In this document: in pieces, positions 33,431 to 42,883 of the stretch | How the letters are laid out: each line of letters begins with the position of its first letter | Numbering within the stretch: position 1 is the stretch's first letter | Origin: Dyadobacter chenhuakuii | GTDB lineage: Bacteria > Bacteroidota > Bacteroidia > Cytophagales > Spirosomataceae | Direction: 5' to 3' | Assembly: GCF_023821985.2 (NCBI RefSeq) | Contig: NZ_CP098805.1 | Location: 5,571,001-5,635,000 of the forward strand | DNA length: 64,000 bases | Notes under the pieces: generated by a model | The model's database searches: none | Seen by the model: only the letters and a program-made list of their open reading frames with translations | What the model was told of the DNA's origin: nothing | Made by a program: the position numbers and the translations under genes

Positions 33431-34540
33431 TTACATTTTCAAAACCGAGAAATTTTCGAGGTTGTTGTCAAATGTTGTGAATGTTGCGGGGTAACCGATG
33501 GCAATGCTGCCAATCTGCTTTTCCAATCCCAATGCACGCGCTGGCCTGATTGTGGCCATTTCAATTGCTTCCTGCAAGGGGATTCCAATCACATTCACTG
33601 CATTACGGACTGCATCCGGCAGTGAAATGGTGGCTCCTGCCAGGTTACCGTCCGAATTTGTATAGCGACCATCTTTCAAATAGGCATCAAATTCACCCCA
33701 CTTGAATTCGGTCACTTTTTCTCCCAGAAACAATGCGTCCGAAATCAGGAACAGCTTGTCTTTCTTGATCTTATACGCTACACTCGCCGCGCCGAAATCG
33801 CAATGCACGCCATCGATGATTAATGGGGCGTATACATTCTCGTTGTCAAATGTGGCGCCTACCAAGCCAGGTGCCCGGTGACCGAATGCTGACATCGCAT
33901 TGTATAAATGTGTTACCAACTGAATCCCCTGGTTAAATGCAGCCGTAGCTTCGTCATAAGTGGCATTGGAATGGCCCGCAGAAACGGTTATGCCGGATTC
34001 AAGCAACATTTGGATCTGATCTGTCGTGAACATTTCAGGCGCGATCGTGATGAGCTTGATAATGTCCTTTCCGTGGGTGATAATCTCCTGTAAATCAGCG
34101 TCGGTAGGTTTGCGAACATAGCCTGCCAAATGCGCGCCGCGTTTGATTGGATTCAGGAACGGGCCTTCCAAATGCATGCCCAAAACGCCGGAATTCGGGT
34201 TTCTAGCGATGTAATTTCTGGTGGCTTCAATTCCTTTTAAAATATTATCCTGAGGCGATGTGATGAGCGTTGGCAGGACATAGGCCGTTCCGGTTTTGAC
34301 GCTGGCTTGGTAAATGTCGTCAATCGTCTCTTCGTCAGCGCGTTCGGTGAAATAGAATTTTTCCCCGCCGTTAATGTGACTGTCGAAAAGGCCGGGTGCC
34401 AGGTTGGCGACGCGTGTGACGGTCGGGTCTGGTTCTGCGTATTCCATGCCGGCAATCTGGCCGTCGAGGACTTGTATAAGCTGGTTTCTTAGAATTTCCT
34501 GGCCGGTGTAAACGGTTTCGGCAAACAGTTGAAGTGACAT
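33431..34540 (-). CDS. nagA: N-acetylglucosamine-6-phosphate deacetylase
   Basis: The product (369 residues from ATG 34540; another ATG five codons upstream at 34555 is possible) belongs to the amidohydrolase superfamily and removes acetate from GlcNAc-6-phosphate. It shows LAPGLFDSHINGGEKFYF near residue 50, GMHLEGPFLNPIKRGAH near 120 with the metal-binding Glu, SAGHSNATYDEA near 187, VTHLYNAMSAFGHRAPG near 209 with the second metal His, DGVHCD near 244 and LISDAL near 270 with the catalytic Asp. It feeds amino sugars from peptidoglycan or chitin into metabolism; no nagB is adjacent. Confidence 0.93.
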   Translation of the reverse strand: MSLQLFAETVYTGQEILRNQLIQVLDGQIAGMEYAEPDPTVTRVANLAPGLFDSHINGGEKFYFTERADEETIDDIYQASVKTGTAYVLPTLITSPQDNILKGIEATRNYIARNPNSGVLGMHLEGPFLNPIKRGAHLAGYVRKPTDADLQEIITHGKDIIKLITIAPEMFTTDQIQMLLESGITVSAGHSNATYDEATAAFNQGIQLVTHLYNAMSAFGHRAPGLVGATFDNENVYAPLIIDGVHCDFGAASVAYKIKKDKLFLISDALFLGEKVTEFKWGEFDAYLKDGRYTNSDGNLAGATISLPDAVRNAVNVIGIPLQEAIEMATIRPARALGLEKQIGSIAIGYPATFTTFDNNLENFSVLKM

Positions 34541-34598
34541 AATGTTAAGGGTCATTTTGAGCCGTCAAGAAACAAAAAATGCTCAGGCGGTCAAAATG

Positions 34599-35159
34599 CT
34601 ACTTAATAATAATGTCAAATTTGGTAAGCAAGCCAGCCAGATCGGAGGAAAGGAACTTGGCTTTGCGAATGTTGTTGCTGGTTGGGTCAATTGTAAAATT
34701 CTTGCTGCTCGAAAAGTCGACGCCTGCCAGATTGGTGTTGGCAAAAACAGCGTCCCAGAAGTCGCAATTATGGAATTTTGATTTTGAAAGGTCAGCTTGC
34801 GTGAAATCTGCACCGTGGATTTTGCAATTGCTGAACGCGGATTTGTTCAATTTCTTTTGTTCAAAAATCGCATAATCCAGGATGCAGCTTTCAAATTTAG
34901 CTGCAAAGGCAAAATCTTTGGATTCTGAAAAATTGATTCCCAACAACTTGCAGTTAATAAATTCAATGTCAGAGATTTTGCAGTTTTTAACGCCTGCATT
35001 GCTCATATTGCAATCCTGAAAAACGCAATCAATAAAGTCTATGCCTGAAAGATCGGAGAATGTGCAGTTGAGGAATTTGACTTGTTCATAACTGGTTTCA
35101 GTTAATTCTTCAATGCTGAAATCTTTGTTTTCAATGACTTCTAAATTACTGCCTCTCAA
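34599..35159 (-). CDS. Pentapeptide-repeat protein
   Basis: The 186-residue protein consists largely of pentapeptide repeats of the A(D/N)LxF kind: LNCTFSDLSGIDFIDCVFQD, INCKLLGINFSES and IHGADFTQADLSKSKFHNCD are clear runs from about 28 to 150, forming a right-handed quadrilateral beta-helix. The size and Cys-rich pattern resemble Qnr/McbG proteins that protect DNA gyrase by mimicking DNA, but that role is not established from sequence. TTG at 35159 is the best available start, as no ATG is found near the N-terminus; ATT precedes it. Thioredoxin lies 24 bases upstream on the same strand. Confidence 0.85.
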   Translation of the reverse strand: MRGSNLEVIENKDFSIEELTETSYEQVKFLNCTFSDLSGIDFIDCVFQDCNMSNAGVKNCKISDIEFINCKLLGINFSESKDFAFAAKFESCILDYAIFEQKKLNKSAFSNCKIHGADFTQADLSKSKFHNCDFWDAVFANTNLAGVDFSSSKNFTIDPTSNNIRKAKFLSSDLAGLLTKFDIIIK

Positions 35160-35183
35160 AATCTTGCGGAGTTGGGTTAATAA

Positions 35184-35480
35184 CTAAATGTATTTCTGGA
35201 TAATGGATTTCAGCTGGTCTGCCTGAACAACGCCCGATTGTCTCCACATGGGTTTGCCATGTTTGAAAACGATCAATGTAGGAACGCCCTGGATTTTGTA
35301 AGCATTAGCGGCTGATTTGTTCTTATCAACGTCCACTTTAATGATCGTTGCGGAATCGCCGAGTTCTGATTTCACCTTTTCTAAAATCGGCTTCATCATT
35401 TTACAAGGTCCGCACCATTCGGCTGAAAAATCGACTAATACAGGCTTGTTACCTTGGATAAGTTCTGAAAATGTGGCCAT
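35184..35480 (-). CDS. trxA: Thioredoxin
   Basis: The 98-residue protein has the redox motif WCGPC (Trp22, Cys23, Gly24, Pro25, Cys26) and the cis-proline loop IQGVPTLIVF near 64, with DVDKN near 50. It is a single-domain cytoplasmic thioredoxin reducing disulfides of target proteins using thioredoxin reductase. It has no signal peptide, ruling out a ResA-like periplasmic protein. It is probably co-transcribed with the pentapeptide-repeat gene. Confidence 0.93.
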   Translation of the reverse strand: MATFSELIQGNKPVLVDFSAEWCGPCKMMKPILEKVKSELGDSATIIKVDVDKNKSAANAYKIQGVPTLIVFKHGKPMWRQSGVVQADQLKSIIQKYI

Positions 35481-35548
35481 GATTTCTGCTTTGGTTTGTT
35501 AGAATAACCATTCAATAGCATGAAAGGTTTACCTGCCGTCATCAATTT

Positions 35549-36598
35549 TCATTCCAGGATTTTCTTCAAAAGTTTCCCAGCCCTTTTCTCGATAAATTCA
35601 TATGTAAAGTGAGAATAAAGGATCGTCAGGGAAATAGAGGTCACTAGTGAAATGGCGATCATGCCCTCATTAACGGGCGATTTCAGTGCCCGAAAAAGAA
35701 CCACATTCACGAGAATTAGTACAATGGCGTGGTTGAGATAAATGGAATAGGATATTTTACCCAAATACTGAAATGGCTCACTTTTAAGCACTTGCGTAAC
35801 AACGCCTTTGGAGCTCGCGAAAATAATGATCCCGACTGCGAATATGAAAGGAAAAACAAGCTTCCATAAATTCAGCTCCCAGTGATGTACCAAATACATG
35901 GCAGCAATAAGGAAGATCAGGAAGGGGATTTCGAACGCAGACAGGCTGAATGTTCGCTTACTAAGCAACAGATTTGTAAAGATGCCCAGCGAAAAACACA
36001 GCAATCCCCGGACAAAGCCATAGTCGTAAGCCAGCAAATATTCACCTTTTGAAATAATAAAAAGGCCCGAAAGCAAGGCGATTACGGCAAAGGAGATGTA
36101 TTTTATTTTTGGTAACAACAGAATAACCAGCCCAAAGACCGCATAGGAGATCATTTCAGACGATATGGACCAGGCGGGATAATTATTGCTGACCCAGGAG
36201 CCGAAAACAGGTGCGGAACCCATGAAAGTAAGGGTGTCAAAGGCCGTATAAGCGTAATAGCGCAAGCCAAGTTCGCCCACATTTTTCATTGGGCTGTTTT
36301 CGCCGATCAGACTCGCGATTATAAAAATGATTTCTGTATAAAACAGCAGCGGGAAGAGCCTTATAAATCGCTTTTTCAGGAATGTGCCAAAGTCTCTGGC
36401 ATTGCTGATCCTGTTCACGTAATTCATCGCAATCACGAAACCGCTTAATACAAAGAAAAAGTCTACAAAAAGGCTGGAATTGATGACAAAAAAGTTGTTG
36501 TAAAAAACCGATTCCTTGAACGCATTATGATGGTGTGCGATTACGAGAATAGAAAAAATGCCTCTTAATCCATCTAATTGTTCAACGCGGTCTCTCAT
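35549..36598 (-). CDS. Acyltransferase 3 (OafA-like) membrane protein
   Basis: The 349-residue protein has about ten membrane helices. The N-terminal RVEQLDGLRGIFSILVIAHH carries the family's start motif, and the family's conserved His and Arg lie near 22 and in SFLKKRFIRLFPL-like helix 3 (KKRFIRLFPLLFY near 89). It transfers acetyl or other acyl groups to sugars of O-antigen or exopolysaccharide on the periplasmic side. It closes the polysaccharide operon, 64 bases after the Wzy/WaaL-like gene. Confidence 0.9.
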   Translation of the reverse strand: MRDRVEQLDGLRGIFSILVIAHHHNAFKESVFYNNFFVINSSLFVDFFFVLSGFVIAMNYVNRISNARDFGTFLKKRFIRLFPLLFYTEIIFIIASLIGENSPMKNVGELGLRYYAYTAFDTLTFMGSAPVFGSWVSNNYPAWSISSEMISYAVFGLVILLLPKIKYISFAVIALLSGLFIISKGEYLLAYDYGFVRGLLCFSLGIFTNLLLSKRTFSLSAFEIPFLIFLIAAMYLVHHWELNLWKLVFPFIFAVGIIIFASSKGVVTQVLKSEPFQYLGKISYSIYLNHAIVLILVNVVLFRALKSPVNEGMIAISLVTSISLTILYSHFTYEFIEKRAGKLLKKILE

Positions 36599-36662
36599 GA
36601 GCAGGGTTTCTCGTTACATGGCTATGAAAAAGCAGCATGACGATTTATTGTAAAAAAGGGAA

Positions 36663-37994
36663 TTAGCTGGTAACCGTTGTAAGTTGGGCTGCAACCGGCC
36701 TTCTGGAAATACTGTCGAGATATTTGATTCCCAAAAAACGGATCATGACCAGGTAAGGAAACCAGAATGCAATGTCGAAAGGCCTCCCGCCGGTGAACAG
36801 CAGCACCATTAAAGACAGAAAGAAATAGGCCAGGAATGTTGTTAGCGGATTGGTATATCTCTTGATTTCGCGCATGGCGTAAATGAACAGGAAGAAATTG
36901 AATCCTGCGAAAAATACAAACCCGAAAATCCCATGACTAACCCAGGATTCAAGAAGCGGAATATCCAGGTAATCCGATTTAAAGCCCCGGCCGAGGAAAA
37001 CATCCCAGGAAAAGAATGTCTCTGTAAACTCAGCAAAACCGCCTACGCGCCCCATTGCGGAAGCATCCGTATCAGCTGTATCCGTAATCCGGACCCCGGT
37101 TGAAGTAAAAATTACGTCCATAATCCTATTTTGGAACATGTCCCAATAACCCAGGAGCATATCCAGAATGTTGCCGTAGCGGATTAAAAAATACCTGAGC
37201 CCGATCAATATCAAAATGATGAAGGCCATATTCCGCAGTTTAAAGGCACTTCCTATAGCAGTAAACACATTGGAAATCTTGAAATGCAAAACAAAATAAG
37301 CGCCTATCATCAGCCCGACAGCCAGATAGCTGGATTTGGCGAGTGAAATAACAATAACACCAAGGCCAAACAGGACCGAAAAGAATAGAAATAATTTCGT
37401 AATGATCCCCGGTGTCCGGTTCAGCATGACCATCCCGGTTAACATGCAAATGATGCCATTTCGGGCTGTAATGTGCGGATTCCCACCGGGTTGCGCTCCT
37501 TCATTGGCGAAATTTACCGCAGCACGCATTCCCGGCGTCCAGTTGGGGTCCGTCAAAATGGAGTAGACAAGGGTTATATTGGTAAATAATGACATCAGAA
37601 ACAGGATCATCACCAACGTTTCCTTGACATCATTGGGAACGTGCAGCAGCAGAACGAGAAAGCCGAAAATGAACACGTAGTTACCAATATCCGCAACCGC
37701 TTTCCCCTGTTTATTAATAAAAAAGAAATAATATAATGTAAGCAGCAGGAAGCCAAGACCGAGATTGAACAATATCACATTTGGCTTGTAAAGTCTTTTG
37801 AATAGGTGCATAGGCACCATCATCGTGAGCGCCAATGAAAAGAAAATGGCGGTGAAAACGCTACTTGCCGGCCCGATTCCCAGTGTATCGCGGATAAAAA
37901 ATATCAGCGGAAAACCGTTGAACATCATCGCGATGCCAACGGAATATCTGAGATTATTAAAGTTTGTGGCTATGTTTAGTAGACTCCAATTCAT
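36663..37994 (-). CDS. Polytopic O-antigen polymerase/ligase-like protein (Wzy/WaaL type)
   Basis: The 443-residue protein has about 11-12 predicted membrane helices and a large periplasmic loop (about 270-345, GNILDMLLGYWDMFQNRIMD then GRVGGFAEFTETFFSWDVFL) like the O-antigen polymerase/ligase superfamily. Sequence alone cannot separate Wzy polymerase from WaaL ligase. Because the operon also has an ABC exporter, a ligase is a fair alternative. Its start overlaps the stop of the preceding glycosyltransferase gene by four bases (ATGA). Confidence 0.7.
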   Translation of the reverse strand: MNWSLLNIATNFNNLRYSVGIAMMFNGFPLIFFIRDTLGIGPASSVFTAIFFSLALTMMVPMHLFKRLYKPNVILFNLGLGFLLLTLYYFFFINKQGKAVADIGNYVFIFGFLVLLLHVPNDVKETLVMILFLMSLFTNITLVYSILTDPNWTPGMRAAVNFANEGAQPGGNPHITARNGIICMLTGMVMLNRTPGIITKLFLFFSVLFGLGVIVISLAKSSYLAVGLMIGAYFVLHFKISNVFTAIGSAFKLRNMAFIILILIGLRYFLIRYGNILDMLLGYWDMFQNRIMDVIFTSTGVRITDTADTDASAMGRVGGFAEFTETFFSWDVFLGRGFKSDYLDIPLLESWVSHGIFGFVFFAGFNFFLFIYAMREIKRYTNPLTTFLAYFFLSLMVLLFTGGRPFDIAFWFPYLVMIRFLGIKYLDSISRRPVAAQLTTVTS

Positions 37995-38878
37995 CTGGAA
38001 AATCTGAAACGGATATATTGTAAATCTAATCGCACCGCGAAATAGAGAATTTTACGAACTCGGCACCAAAGATACCTTATTTTGTTGAGAGCTGCTGAAC
38101 CGTTCGTTGAAATGTACAATTTCTGAATTTTGGCGTGTTCCTCTTTTCCGACAGATGCGATCGTAGATGACTTTGCATCAGGGTGCACGCGCAATGCCCC
38201 GCCTAAGCCTTCCACTTTCCGCACTTTTGTCGATTTCTGGTATGTGTAACGCGTGATAAATTCATAGTCGAAGGCAAACCGGTAAGATTCATCGAATTTG
38301 CCGTATTTTTCTACCAATGCCCGTTTGAAAAATAGCGTTTGGTTATGAATCTGCATTCCTTCCAAAATCTGACATTCAAAGCTGTATGACGTTGTTTTCA
38401 GGATTTCTGTCACTTCATCATCCGGGGTGATCATATACAGGTCACCATAAATGATATCGTCTTCCTGGCTCTTGGCCGCTTTTCCAAAACGAGCAAACGT
38501 GTCCGGAAAATATACATCGTCCGAATTTTGGAAGCCAATGTAGTCTCCCGTTGCTCTTTCCAGCGCTTTGTTGATCGCGTGCACCTGCCCTCTGTCCTTT
38601 TCAGAAACCCACCAGGAGACATATTTTTCGTATTTCCTGATCACTTCTAAGCTGTGATCCGTGGAGCCTCCATCTACGATAATGTATTCGAGGTTAGGAT
38701 AATTTTGGTTTAAAACACTCAGAATCGTCCTTTCCAGATAATCGGCCTGGTTGTAGGAAGGCGTAATGATGGTGAGTTTGGGATAATCCTGCTGATCAGC
38801 CGTGTTCTGAGTGCCGTTGATTTTCAGTTCAGATAGAAAACTCCGCAAGTCCTGCGTCATTTTTTTTAGGAAGTGCAT
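37991..38878 (-). CDS. Family 2 glycosyltransferase
   Basis: The 295-residue protein is a GT-A enzyme of family 2: KLTIITPSYNQADYLERTIL near 34 at the nucleotide end, IIVDGGSTDHSLEV near 65, GQVHAINKALERATGDYIGF near 97 and QNSDDVYFPDTF near 117, where SDD is the metal-binding DxD equivalent. It is similar to WcaA-type enzymes of exopolysaccharide clusters, adding one sugar to a lipid-linked intermediate on the cytoplasmic side. The sugar cannot be deduced. Confidence 0.92.
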   Translation of the reverse strand: MHFLKKMTQDLRSFLSELKINGTQNTADQQDYPKLTIITPSYNQADYLERTILSVLNQNYPNLEYIIVDGGSTDHSLEVIRKYEKYVSWWVSEKDRGQVHAINKALERATGDYIGFQNSDDVYFPDTFARFGKAAKSQEDDIIYGDLYMITPDDEVTEILKTTSYSFECQILEGMQIHNQTLFFKRALVEKYGKFDESYRFAFDYEFITRYTYQKSTKVRKVEGLGGALRVHPDAKSSTIASVGKEEHAKIQKLYISTNGSAALNKIRYLWCRVRKILYFAVRLDLQYIRFRFSR

Positions 38879-38901
38879 ATAGTCCTGGTTCGGCTGGTTA
38901 A

Positions 38902-39852
38902 TTAAAACTGGTCAATGAATGCAGTAATTGATTTCAATTTTGCTGCAATGTTATTTCTTAAAATCCTGTTCTCCCTGATTTTTGCGGGCTTGCCAAAGCC
39001 AGGCATGCGATCGGCAGGAAGTGAATGCTTATACTTGGTCAGCGTTTTCTTGTAGTTATCAAATAACACGTGAAATGCTCTGTTTGAAGACATTAGGCCA
39101 ATATGATTTGACCACACGGGATCAAAATAGTCTAGTCCTGCAAAATCAAGGGAGATTAACGGCTCTCCTTCAATGTAATAATCTCCGTTTTTGTTTTGAA
39201 GCTCGTGATTAAGGATCGAATGCAGTCCGTAATGCCAGCCCGGATGCGCAATCTGAGTTGTTTCAGGAATCCATACCAAGGTATAATTAAGCCACAATTG
39301 ATCCATATTCTTTCCGTTGCAGAGATCGAACTCAGCCCGGTCGATGGTCCTTTCGGCCCACCAGCGAAGCAATTTCGTTGTTTGCTCACCAACTTTCAAC
39401 ATCCAGCTGCCCGAATGGAACATGCCAATGTTCAAAATCCGCTTGTCATCCAGCAACTTCGAAGGCGCAAGCGGCTTCCGAATGTTCGGGGTCAGGTGAA
39501 TTTCCGAGGAGTCATTTAACACTTCCCCGAACGGCTTAACCAACAGGACAGTCGGCGCCAGGAAAATAAGGTTTTTGCATTCGCTATGCAGCCGCAGCAG
39601 TGCTAATGCGAACCATGGACGGCAGGCTGCGAGTAATTCAAAATGATAATATTTGGCATTCATACTTTCCCAGGCTGGGATTTCTGCTTGCTCAATGGTC
39701 AGTAATTTAACATGCGGAGGAACTTGTACGGGCACATTATCGACCCAGGCTAAGTAAAAAGTATGGTTCGGCTGGTGAAGCAGAACCGAATCCGCCAAAG
39801 CAAGCGCATGGGCAAGGTTGATTCTGTTACAAACCGTATAAATAATATTCAT
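38902..39852 (-). CDS. Glycosyltransferase-like protein lacking the DxD motif
   Basis: The 316-residue product (ATG 39852; a TTG two codons earlier is less likely) resembles the protein encoded at 40617-41600 along most of its length: both open with a TVCNRINLAHALALADS-type start and share the CKNLIF-then-hydrophobic strand, LDDKRILNIGMFHSG-like and FDLCNGKNMDQLWLNY segments. Where the relative has YFDPDIIVF, this one has FLAPTVLLV, so the Asp-x-Asp that binds the metal-nucleotide is gone (Ala-Pro-Thr). It may be inactive, serve as a partner, or use another residue. It follows the DUF5672 gene by six bases. Confidence 0.75.
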   Translation of the reverse strand: MNIIYTVCNRINLAHALALADSVLLHQPNHTFYLAWVDNVPVQVPPHVKLLTIEQAEIPAWESMNAKYYHFELLAACRPWFALALLRLHSECKNLIFLAPTVLLVKPFGEVLNDSSEIHLTPNIRKPLAPSKLLDDKRILNIGMFHSGSWMLKVGEQTTKLLRWWAERTIDRAEFDLCNGKNMDQLWLNYTLVWIPETTQIAHPGWHYGLHSILNHELQNKNGDYYIEGEPLISLDFAGLDYFDPVWSNHIGLMSSNRAFHVLFDNYKKTLTKYKHSLPADRMPGFGKPAKIRENRILRNNIAAKLKSITAFIDQF

Positions 39853-39858
39853 GTGCAA

Positions 39859-40617
39859 TTAATCCGCTTCCGGCAATGATTTGAAATAAGGCAAATGATG
39901 AATATTTTCCTTCAAAATGCCGGTTAATGCAAAAGGTAACGTTTTGTTTAAATTGATATTGGCTGCGTCCACCGCAAAATGATTCCGAACGATGGGCGTA
40001 GGCTTCCTTAAATGTGGCCAGAAACGGTTTGCTTCCAGGTCCCAGAAGACAGAATCGGCGTGCAGGAAATTGTCGCTGTGCCGATACGTGTAAACCTCTT
40101 TTTGCTTTGATTTGATCGTACTGATCATGCGTTCAATCCGGCAAAGATAAATCCCATTGTTCGCATATGCTTGACCAAACAGTCGTTTTTCGTCTTCTTT
40201 CAATCCGGAAATCCGGGAAACGACTCCTGCCAGCCTTTTGATATTGTCGTCTTCGAGTGGTCCGGCTTTTAAATAATCATAACCTTGTTTGCACCAGTAA
40301 TAGAGCTCGTCGCGCACAACCCAGCTGTTCAGTTCGTGGATCAGCAAAAAGTCGCACCAGCTGAAACGGTCGTAAAAATCTTCCATTAAGAGCAATCCCG
40401 CGAGGGCAGATCTGGACTGGAAGTATTTTTTCGGAAAATAAATAACGTCTATATCTTCATTGTGCTCCTTCACGATGGATAGATCGGCGCCTTCAAAAGT
40501 GATAAAAATGACCGGATATTTATCGAGCGTGTTGAGGCAGTGATGCAAAAGCCGCTCTTCTGTGGGATTGATCTGCGGATCCAAAATGGGCACAATAACG
40601 GATACAAGCTCTTTCAT
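39859..40617 (-). CDS. DUF5672-family putative glycosyltransferase
   Basis: The 252-residue protein matches what I know of DUF5672 proteins of polysaccharide clusters: LLIHELNSWVVRDELYYWC followed by QGYDYLKAG near 106-135, the NNGIYLCRIERM strand near 172, and HADSVFWDLEANRF near 205. The family probably has a GT-A fold; here the metal site would be HELNS rather than YHLDA, a departure from the more common Asp. The gene overlaps the upstream glycosyltransferase stop by one base (TGATG), so translation is coupled. Confidence 0.72.
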   Translation of the reverse strand: MKELVSVIVPILDPQINPTEERLLHHCLNTLDKYPVIFITFEGADLSIVKEHNEDIDVIYFPKKYFQSRSALAGLLLMEDFYDRFSWCDFLLIHELNSWVVRDELYYWCKQGYDYLKAGPLEDDNIKRLAGVVSRISGLKEDEKRLFGQAYANNGIYLCRIERMISTIKSKQKEVYTYRHSDNFLHADSVFWDLEANRFWPHLRKPTPIVRNHFAVDAANINLNKTLPFALTGILKENIHHLPYFKSLPEAD

Positions 40618-41600
40618 CAGATTGTTTCCAGCTGATCAATGACATAATTAATAGGCATTTTCAGCAATTTGCGTACCCGCTGATAGCGACGGACCGGCGT
40701 TGGCTTAATGTAAGCGCAATGAAACTGGCGGTAATAAGCATTACCATTGGTCAGTAGGCTGTTACGGTATAAATCAAACAATGCCGTAAGATCAGGGCGG
40801 GCCGATAATTCGAAGCGATCCTGATATTTGGACAAAACAGCCGGCTTCTGAGGATCATAACCGCTGTAATGAAAGAAAATTAACGGATTGGTCTCATTAA
40901 CGAAGAACGTGCCATCGGATTCCGAAAATATTCTTTCGTGCAGGTTCCAGTATGCTGCATTATAGCCCGGGTTTCGTTCCAAATGTGTGTCAGGAACAAA
41001 AACGGGCAGAAAGTTCATCCAGTTTTGGTCTACAAAAAGACCATTACAAAGATCAATAAGGCATTCGTAACGCAACTTTTCTTCCCACCAATTGATGAAT
41101 GCTGTGATTTCGGGCGACCTGCTGAAAGCCACAAAACCCAGGTTATAAACACCCGTATTCAAGTGGTGAAGCTCGTTGGGCGTAAGCTGGTCTTCGATGG
41201 GCGTGTTAATGTGTGGAGTCAAAACCGCTTTGTGAGCGGATAGTGAGGACAGCAGCTCCGTCAATGGTTGAAATACAATAATGTCCGGATCGAAATAAAT
41301 GACATTATGTGCTTCGGGATAATGTTTGAAAAAATAAGTAAAGTAGAAAGGCTTTACCGCTGTATTAAGCTCGGTAATGTTATATCTGTCAGCCATTTCC
41401 TGAAAATCCCGGATCTCGATCTTGTCGATTTCGATCATTGGAAAATCGGTATTGTATCCTTTTTCAAAAACAACACCTTTCAGGGAATCGACCAGCCCGA
41501 TGAAGAAAAGGACGTCGGGATTGGTGGATTTAAGTGAATCGCCTAATGTCCTGGCCTGCGCTAAATAATTGATGGAGCAAATTGTGAAGGCAATTGTCAT
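40617..41600 (-). CDS. Glycosyltransferase, GT-A fold with DxD motif
   Basis: The 327-residue protein has IAFTICSINYLAQARTLGDS at the start, a GT-A nucleotide-binding region and the metal motif NVIYFDPDIIVFQPL near 97-111 (Asp-Pro-Asp). HHLNTGVYNLGFVAFSRSPE near 145 and DLCNGLFVDQNWMNF near 183 are also shared with the degenerate relative at 38902-39852. It resembles GT8-like retaining transferases. It overlaps the upstream GT4 gene by four bases (ATGA). Confidence 0.85.
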   Translation of the reverse strand: MTIAFTICSINYLAQARTLGDSLKSTNPDVLFFIGLVDSLKGVVFEKGYNTDFPMIEIDKIEIRDFQEMADRYNITELNTAVKPFYFTYFFKHYPEAHNVIYFDPDIIVFQPLTELLSSLSAHKAVLTPHINTPIEDQLTPNELHHLNTGVYNLGFVAFSRSPEITAFINWWEEKLRYECLIDLCNGLFVDQNWMNFLPVFVPDTHLERNPGYNAAYWNLHERIFSESDGTFFVNETNPLIFFHYSGYDPQKPAVLSKYQDRFELSARPDLTALFDLYRNSLLTNGNAYYRQFHCAYIKPTPVRRYQRVRKLLKMPINYVIDQLETI

Positions 41601-42820
41601 TGATTTTGCTTTTCCGAAACCGGTAAGGGTAAATATTTTTGAATGATGGCTTCGACGCTCGCAACACTTTTGTCCGTATTATGCCGCTCCAATACTTTTT
41701 TCCTGCCAACGCGACCCAGCGTTTCGCGAAGTGAAGGATCGAGCGCCAATTGAATGATTGCCTCAGATGCAGCAGATATATCCATATAAGGAACTACGAA
41801 TCCTGCGTCCGATTCGATCAGTTCGGGTGCGCCGCCGGCATCTTCGAAACACACCACCGGAATTTCCTGTAAAGCGGCTTCCAGAACGACAAGCGGATAG
41901 GGATCTTCCCGTGAGCTCAGCAGCAATACATCAAACCGGTTGATATAGTCCAGCGCGCGCGGCGTAGGCGGAATGAGGATAATCCTGTCGCTCAGCCCCA
42001 TAAGACGAATATCGCTTTCAATCAGCTCGTAAATTTCGTGCTGGGGACCTGCGCCAACCCATACGAAATAAACGGGCAGAGGACTTGTTTTATGAATAAC
42101 GCGCTTTGCGATCCAGTTGAAAATGTCATTTCCCTTGCGCCATTCTGCATTTCCACATCCACCGATCACAATGGCATCTTTTGGAACATTATAGGTTTTT
42201 TCAAGAATGTCGCGCTGCACAGATTGCAGTTTCCGGTCAATGTGCTCGTGATCGATTAAAGTGAACGTGCTGACCTGACTTTCCGGGTAATTGTACTTTC
42301 CAATATAGTAATTGGCCACTGCATGTGAAACCGCAATGAGGTGTCCGGTTTTTTTCAGCATGAAAGTCAGTTGCTTTTCATGCGAATAAAGCTTTACAGC
42401 CATGCCGAGCTCATGCACGAATGTCACAAGCGGCAAATGGTGCAGGAATTTCAGAAAATCGCAGTAGACCGCAGAATTGGCGATTGAATTAACAAAAACC
42501 AGCCCTATGTTCTGGTGCGAGAGCTCGGCAGCAATTCTTTCGTTAATTTTTTGGGCTGAATGCTGCTGGTAATATTTGTATAAAGGGACTTTTTTGAGCA
42601 GTTTCCCGGTAAGCGGGGTGGTGGTTACATTGATATTCTGATACAGGCGCGTAATGCTTACAACTGCCTCAAACTCTTTTTCCAGCTCTCCGCCACTGCA
42701 AAGCAACAAATGCATGGGAACGCCCCGTTCTTTCAATAGCCTGAGCAGTTGCAACAGCAATAACTGGCTTCCTGCCCGATTGGCATCATGACTCACAAAT
42801 AAGATTTTCTTCTGCTCCAT
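41597..42820 (-). CDS. Family 4 glycosyltransferase
   Basis: The 407-residue protein has the GT-B fold of family 4: ILFVSHDANRAGSQLLLLQL near 6 at the N-terminal Rossmann half, GGCGNAEWRKGNDIFN near 219 and the donor-binding motif LLLSSREDPYPLVVLEAALQ near 314-333 with the E-x7-E pair. It is a retaining enzyme building the glycan on the cytoplasmic side. It lies 63 bases after the LbH acyltransferase gene in the operon. Confidence 0.93.
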   Translation of the reverse strand: MEQKKILFVSHDANRAGSQLLLLQLLRLLKERGVPMHLLLCSGGELEKEFEAVVSITRLYQNINVTTTPLTGKLLKKVPLYKYYQQHSAQKINERIAAELSHQNIGLVFVNSIANSAVYCDFLKFLHHLPLVTFVHELGMAVKLYSHEKQLTFMLKKTGHLIAVSHAVANYYIGKYNYPESQVSTFTLIDHEHIDRKLQSVQRDILEKTYNVPKDAIVIGGCGNAEWRKGNDIFNWIAKRVIHKTSPLPVYFVWVGAGPQHEIYELIESDIRLMGLSDRIILIPPTPRALDYINRFDVLLLSSREDPYPLVVLEAALQEIPVVCFEDAGGAPELIESDAGFVVPYMDISAASEAIIQLALDPSLRETLGRVGRKKVLERHNTDKSVASVEAIIQKYLPLPVSEKQNQ

Positions 42821-42883
42821 TGCCCAGTAAATTACTGTCTCAAATTCGGTTTACCCGATTACATTCCTCTCCCGGATAGGCGC

